Shown: positions 60,226 through 64,000 of the stretch, in pieces | How positions within the stretch are numbered: position 1 is the first letter of the stretch | Layout of the letters: each line of letters starts with the position of its first letter | Source: Sphingosinicella sp. CPCC 101087 | GTDB lineage: Bacteria; Pseudomonadota; Alphaproteobacteria; Sphingomonadales; Sphingomonadaceae | Length of the DNA: 64,000 bases | Assembly: GCF_004151485.1 (NCBI RefSeq) | Contig: NZ_SBFF01000004.1 | Coordinates: forward strand, 62,001-126,000 | Direction of reading: 5' to 3' | The notes under the pieces: model-generated | What the model was told of the DNA's origin: nothing | Databases searched by the model: none | What the model saw: the letters and a program-made list of their open reading frames with translations, nothing else | Position numbers and translations under genes: made by a program

Positions 60226-61320
60226 TCAGCCGACGCGCAGTTCCTCCGGATAGTCGCCGGCCTCCAGCGGCCCCTCTCCCGCGTCCGGGAGAAAGTCGCG
60301 GGCCCAGGCGATCGCGGCCTCGATCTGCGCGCCGTAGAGCCGATGGACGGTGCGGTCCGCCTCCTGCTGCGCTTCGGACGAATAGTCCGCGCCGGGCAGC
60401 TTGGCATTCCGGCCGGCGTTGCGGGCCACGCCCTGTGCCACCTCCCCGGCCGAGAGGTCGACGCCGAGCGCCTCGGCGGCCGCCGAGCCGGCACGATGGG
60501 GCGCACGCTCGATCGCGTCGAACGTGACGACATGCTCGCTGCCCCACCCGCCGGCGAGCAGGGTGTCGTGAAACTGGCGGATTTGGAGCCAGTGCGCGAA
60601 AGCCGCGATATGGGCCGCCTGGCCGAGCGGCTCGGAGGCCGCACCGATGGCGGCGGCGAGCAACGCCTGGCGGCTGCGGTTCCCGCTGGCGAGGTGCGAC
60701 GCGACCCGAGCGGCGAAAGCCAGCCGCTCACGGCCGCCGCGGAAGACAGCGAGCAGAAAAGCCCTGCGGTCGCTGGTGACGAACACGGGCCGAATCCGCC
60801 GGCCGCAAAGACACAGCTCGGGGAGCAGGTTGTTGACCCAGTTGGACGGCTTGACGATCACCGCTTCTTCCGGCTGCCAGCGCGAGCGCAGGCTTACGCA
60901 GGTCAGCCGCACCAGCGCGGCGAGGCGCGGATCCTCCCCGGAGCGGCGATCGAGCGCGGCCTTCCAGTCGGCCAGCTCCACAAGCAGGTTCGGCTCGCGA
61001 AGGGCGAGCACCCTGCCGGGCCGGTCCAGGATGCGGGCGAGGCGGGTGGACCCGCAGAAGGCGACGTGAAAGATGAAGCGGTCGGGGGCAGCATTCTCCG
61101 CCTCTTCGAACGCCGGTGTCTCCGCGGCCTGAAGCGCCTCGTCGAGCCGGCAGGCCACTTCGGGACCGGTGGCGATCGCGGTCCGCCCGTCGAGGAAGCT
61201 CGCGCGCGAGATCAGGCGCCGAGTCGTCGGCAGGAAAATCAGCCGGTTGCCGCCAATGTCGATCCGGTGCGCCAGATAATTGGGATCGAGGAGAAGTTCC
61301 GAAGCATCACACAAGCGCAT
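60226..61320 (-). CDS. P-loop sulfotransferase-like protein
   Basis: 364 residues. FIFHVAFCGSTRLARILDRP looks like a 5'-phosphosulfate loop (C-G-S-T-R-L-A-R) of the sulfotransferase superfamily; LALREPNLLVELADWKAAL and RIRPVFVTSDRRAFLLAVFR agree with the 3' regions of that fold, where the serine/arginine of 3'-phosphate binding usually lie. The N-terminal 70 residues are an extra domain. ATG at 61320; a GTG one codon upstream is possible. Function inferred from the fold only; substrate unknown. Confidence 0.65.
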   Translation of the reverse strand: MRLCDASELLLDPNYLAHRIDIGGNRLIFLPTTRRLISRASFLDGRTAIATGPEVACRLDEALQAAETPAFEEAENAAPDRFIFHVAFCGSTRLARILDRPGRVLALREPNLLVELADWKAALDRRSGEDPRLAALVRLTCVSLRSRWQPEEAVIVKPSNWVNNLLPELCLCGRRIRPVFVTSDRRAFLLAVFRGGRERLAFAARVASHLASGNRSRQALLAAAIGAASEPLGQAAHIAAFAHWLQIRQFHDTLLAGGWGSEHVVTFDAIERAPHRAGSAAAEALGVDLSAGEVAQGVARNAGRNAKLPGADYSSEAQQEADRTVHRLYGAQIEAAIAWARDFLPDAGEGPLEAGDYPEELRVG

Positions 61321-61595
61321 CACTCACCTGCACCCATCGTGGCAACCCGTCCCCTCGGTTCGCCGCGCCGCCCTGACGAGTGTGTTACTGCACTAAGTAT
61401 GCCAGACGCCAACCAGCGCCCGAGCAAGTTTCGGCTGCCCGATCTGCCCATCCAGAAAGGAACGGCGATTCAGCTATTTGCGCTTTCGCCGAGGTTTTGG
61501 AGCGAGCGTCCGCCTAAGCAAGACGGCACATGCGGCCATTATCCGCATCGGCCGCATCTGTTCGCTTCCGCACGGCCAGTGTCCGAAATCGGGCG

Positions 61596-62315
61596 TCAGC
61601 GCGGCCGACGCTCGAGGTAGAGATAGGCCGGGTCGAACTCGGCGACGCGCTCGAGCCCCGGCAGGTCATGGATGGCGACGCGGCCGCCGCGGAAGGCAAC
61701 CAGCCCCCGCTCGCGAAGCTCCTTCAGCGTGCGGTTCACATGGACGGGGGTGAGGCCGAGGCATTCGGCAAGATCGGTCTGGGTCAGCGGGAGATCATAG
61801 TCCGCCTCCTCCGCCCGGCCGACGAGCCGGAGGCGGAGGTGAAGCTCGCGGAAGAGGTGAGCCATACGGGACAAGGCCGAGCGCCTCCCCAGCGACACCG
61901 CCCATTCGCGGTGGATGGCGGCATCGAGATTGGTCGAGAACCAGTAGAGACGGCCGAGGTGCGGGAACGCCTCGATCATCGCCCTGATCCGATCATGCGG
62001 CACGAGGGCGACCCGGCAACGGGTCAGGCTCATGACGTTGTGGTCGAGCCGCTTGAGGGTGAAGCTGTGCAGGTCGGCGAAGTCGCCGGTCACGTGAAGC
62101 TCGGTGATCTGGCGCTGGCCGTCGCTCAGATCCTTGTACCGGCACAGCAGCCCCTCCAGCAGCAGCGTGCTGGCGTTGAGGAGGTTCCCGGCGCGGATGA
62201 TCGTCCGGTCGGGTGGGTGGTCGATGACCTCGGAAACGGCGGCGCGGATCGCCCGCTCCTCTTCGGCGGACACCTCGTCCCGAGCGCGGAGCTTGCGAAT
62301 ATGCGCGTCGATCAA
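61596..62315 (-). CDS. Crp/Fnr-family regulator, copy 1
   Basis: 239 residues from TTG 62315 with AAGGGAG at 62327-62321 (5-base spacing). cNMP-binding-like domain about 20-115 (TLLLEGLLCRYKDLSDGQRQ, no cAMP-contact arginine), C-terminal winged helix with LTQTDLAECLGLTPVHVNRT. No FNR cysteine cluster. Ligand unknown. Downstream of and paralogous to the next Crp gene. Confidence 0.9.
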   Translation of the reverse strand: MIDAHIRKLRARDEVSAEEERAIRAAVSEVIDHPPDRTIIRAGNLLNASTLLLEGLLCRYKDLSDGQRQITELHVTGDFADLHSFTLKRLDHNVMSLTRCRVALVPHDRIRAMIEAFPHLGRLYWFSTNLDAAIHREWAVSLGRRSALSRMAHLFRELHLRLRLVGRAEEADYDLPLTQTDLAECLGLTPVHVNRTLKELRERGLVAFRGGRVAIHDLPGLERVAEFDPAYLYLERRPR

Positions 62316-62396
62316 GCCGGCTCCCTTCCTTTCGCCGATGAAACGGTGCGAGCGGCGCAACGTTCCCGCGCCGTCACGCGCCTCCAGCCGTGCGGC

Positions 62397-63125
62397 TCAG
62401 TCGGGAAGGCCGCCGCTCATGCCGAGATGGAGATAGTTGGCGTTGAACATCGCCACCCGCTTGAGCGCCTCGAGGTCCGGAATGACCAGGCGCTTGAAGC
62501 CGAAAGTGAGCAGGCCGTCGCGGCGCATCTCCTGCAAGGTGCGGTTGACGTGGACGGAGGTGAGGCCGACGGCGCTGGCGAGATCCATCTGGGTCAGCGG
62601 AAAATAGCAGCTTTCGCCGTCGGTCAGGCCGACCGCCTTCAAGCGCAGGAAAAGCTCGCAGAACAGATGGGCGAGCCTCTCGTAGGCCGAACGCTGACCG
62701 ACATTGGCGACCCATTCGCGCGCAATGGCGGCGTTGACCAGTTCGTTCCAGCGCAGCGCGCGGGCGACCACCGGGCTCTGCGCTATCAATGCCTCGAAGT
62801 CGGCGAGGCCGATCTCGGCATAACTCAAGCGGGTCACCGCGCCGATCGAATGATCCATCTCCCGGACGATGGACAGGCCCGAATCGCACAGGTCTCCGGG
62901 AATGTGGAAGCCGACGATCTGGCGCCGCCCGTCGGGGAACTGCTTGTAGCGGCACGCCCAGCCCTCGAGCATCAGCGCGACGGCGCGCGGGCGGTCGCCT
63001 TCGCGCACGAGGTCGCGACGTGGCGCGACCTCCCGAACGCTCTTGCCGGCGAGCCGCTCGATCAGGGTCCGATCCTGTGAGGATAGCTCGGCAAATGCCT
63101 CGAGGGAAAGTTTCAGAGCGCCCAC
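62397..63125 (-). CDS. Crp/Fnr-family regulator, copy 2
   Basis: 242 residues, GTG start at 63125. Same layout and the same key sequences as copy 1: VALMLEGWACRYKQFPDGRR, FPLTQMDLASAVGLTSVHVN, RTLQEMRRDG. No cysteine cluster, no obvious cAMP-binding arginine. Tandem duplicates of this type are common in sphingomonads, where they may regulate stress or nutrient genes. It lies 81 bases from copy 1. Confidence 0.9.
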   Translation of the reverse strand: MGALKLSLEAFAELSSQDRTLIERLAGKSVREVAPRRDLVREGDRPRAVALMLEGWACRYKQFPDGRRQIVGFHIPGDLCDSGLSIVREMDHSIGAVTRLSYAEIGLADFEALIAQSPVVARALRWNELVNAAIAREWVANVGQRSAYERLAHLFCELFLRLKAVGLTDGESCYFPLTQMDLASAVGLTSVHVNRTLQEMRRDGLLTFGFKRLVIPDLEALKRVAMFNANYLHLGMSGGLPD

Positions 63126-63245
63126 CCAGCGACAAGGACTAGTCGTCCGTCCGAGCTAGCGCGGCCGCTGCCGCCGCTCGTTCAACTATGTTATTCCCTT
63201 GCGAATTCATCCCTGAAAAGAGGACGTTGCCCGGGCGGGGGAATG

Positions 63246-64000
63246 TCAGGGGCGGACCTCGGCAATGCGCTCACCGGTGACGAGCCAGACCCGCTGCGGC
63301 TCCCCGGTCGCGACGAGCAGGGGCCGGCCGATCAGCTGCGCCAGGAAGATGTGGATTTCCGTCGGCATCGGATCGAGCAGGTGGGTGACCCCCACAGGCG
63401 GCGCGGGCGCGCCGGCAGCCGCCGGGGGCAGCTCGACGTCCACGCAGCTGTTGGTGAAGCCGCGCGTCTCCACGATCGTGCCGTCGGGCGCGACGGTGCT
63501 GCGGAAATGACCGCCGAGCGGGAAGCTGCCGCGGCGCTCCGGCGCGCTGGTCTGGTAGACGTCGATCGGCGCGTCGGCCGAGGCCGGCGGCACGACGAGC
63601 ACGTTGAAGGGCTGAGCGGTGCAGGCGCTGTGGTCCAGCCCTTCCGTCGCCGCGCGGGCGGCCGCCATTCGCACCTGGACGGGATTCAGCGCCGGCCGGT
63701 CGTCGCCCAGGAAGATGTCGCGCGACACGACGCGGCCACCATTGACCGTCGCCCTGAAGACCGCGCTCGGCGCCTCGCCATCCGTGCCGGCGGCGTAGAA
63801 GGTGACGTCCATCGCATTGCCCTGCGGCTCGGCGATCCAGCCGGTGATCCCCGCGCCCTCGGGATCGGAAATCCGGGTGAGCATGTCCTGCGTGGCCAGG
63901 ATCCCGGCGCGGGCGATGGCGATGAGGAGCCGGCCGCGCTCGGCGGCGCGCTCGACCGCCGCCTGCTCGGCCCGGGTCAGCGTCGGCGCCGGCGACGAAG
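63246..64000 (-). CDS. Conserved protein of unknown function, 3' part
   Basis: The gene continues past the right edge; at least 251 codons are visible. The readable part starts with PTLTRAEQAAVERAAERGRL and continues ATQDMLTRISDPEGAGITGW, GNAMDVTFYAAGTDGEAPSA, with a GHFRSTVAPDGTIVETRGFT segment. Such proteins have an N-terminal signal peptide in other sphingomonads, to my memory, but it is outside the window. No domain recognised. Confidence 0.78.
   Translation of the reverse strand, partial: SSPAPTLTRAEQAAVERAAERGRLLIAIARAGILATQDMLTRISDPEGAGITGWIAEPQGNAMDVTFYAAGTDGEAPSAVFRATVNGGRVVSRDIFLGDDRPALNPVQVRMAAARAATEGLDHSACTAQPFNVLVVPPASADAPIDVYQTSAPERRGSFPLGGHFRSTVAPDGTIVETRGFTNSCVDVELPPAAAGAPAPPVGVTHLLDPMPTEIHIFLAQLIGRPLLVATGEPQRVWLVTGERIAEVRP

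Noticed and set aside
61399-61620. 73-codon ORF in the gap between the sulfotransferase-like gene and Crp copy 1
   Set aside because: Proline/arginine-rich sequence of random type, runs into the 3' end of the Crp gene, no SD.

Overview
This 64 kb window is high-GC DNA with a compact, chromosomal gene layout. The gene set suggests an alphaproteobacterium of the order Sphingomonadales (Sphingomonas/Sphingosinicella-like): an ATP12-type F1-ATPase assembly chaperone, an NDUFAF7-type methyltransferase, UPF0314/DUF2585, a MlaE permease with a fused STAS domain, a TIGR02281 aspartic protease, DUF1134 and DUF4142 proteins, and several short proteins I associate with sphingomonads. No rRNA, phage, transposase, CRISPR array or defence island is visible. 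The order is inferred from gene content; I cannot fix the genus.

Left part (1-26.5 kb): the 5' end of glpX, then an HxlR-type regulator facing a six-gene cassette of small-molecule/electrophile-handling proteins (VOC, GST, DoxX-like, double DUF1428, double VOC, PhnB-like VOC; 1465-5318). The intergenic region between them has overlapping divergent promoters and two dyads. Next come a DUF4142 lipoprotein with a tiny zinc-finger protein, DUF2585/DUF1697, gmk, and a tightly overlapped minus-strand operon (crcB, pseudouridine synthase, PaiB-like, HAD phosphatase, small membrane protein, ATP12; 12694-9021). Lipoproteins of unknown function, rarD, an acyl-CoA synthetase, lgt/NDUFAF7/GNAT/pgeF, a cystathionine gamma-synthase-family enzyme behind a structured leader, an exported isoaspartyl methyltransferase, an APC permease and a lipoprotein methyltransferase complete this part.

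Middle (26.8-45 kb): DUF1905 plus a HAD-IB phosphatase; an outer-membrane lipid-asymmetry (Mla-type) ABC transport operon mlaE(STAS)-mlaF-mlaD-lipoprotein (28137-31652); pepN; a YeaQ/YmgE-type stress membrane protein with an EcfG-like promoter; an EamA transporter with a threonine aldolase; two PilZ proteins; small proteins around a tRNA-Thr(GGT); aminopeptidase P; and a secreted peptidase pair (prolyl oligopeptidase plus an M1-like gluzincin) followed by a thioesterase.

Right part (45-64 kb): serS with an alpha/beta hydrolase, a large unknown membrane-anchored protein, a TAP-like secreted hydrolase, tRNA-Ser(GCT), a DUF1134 protein, pyrC, ygfZ, a cyclase-family protein, acnA, small coiled-coil/zinc-ribbon proteins, an aspartic protease, an exported cyclophilin, a sulfotransferase-like P-loop protein, two tandem Crp/Fnr regulators and a truncated unknown gene at the right edge.

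The most interesting items are the hxlR-controlled detoxification-like cassette with its readable operator architecture, the SD-sequestering leader upstream of the sulfur amino-acid enzyme, the neighbouring exported methyltransferases, the REP-like element found in two convergent gaps, and several genes whose best start is not ATG.
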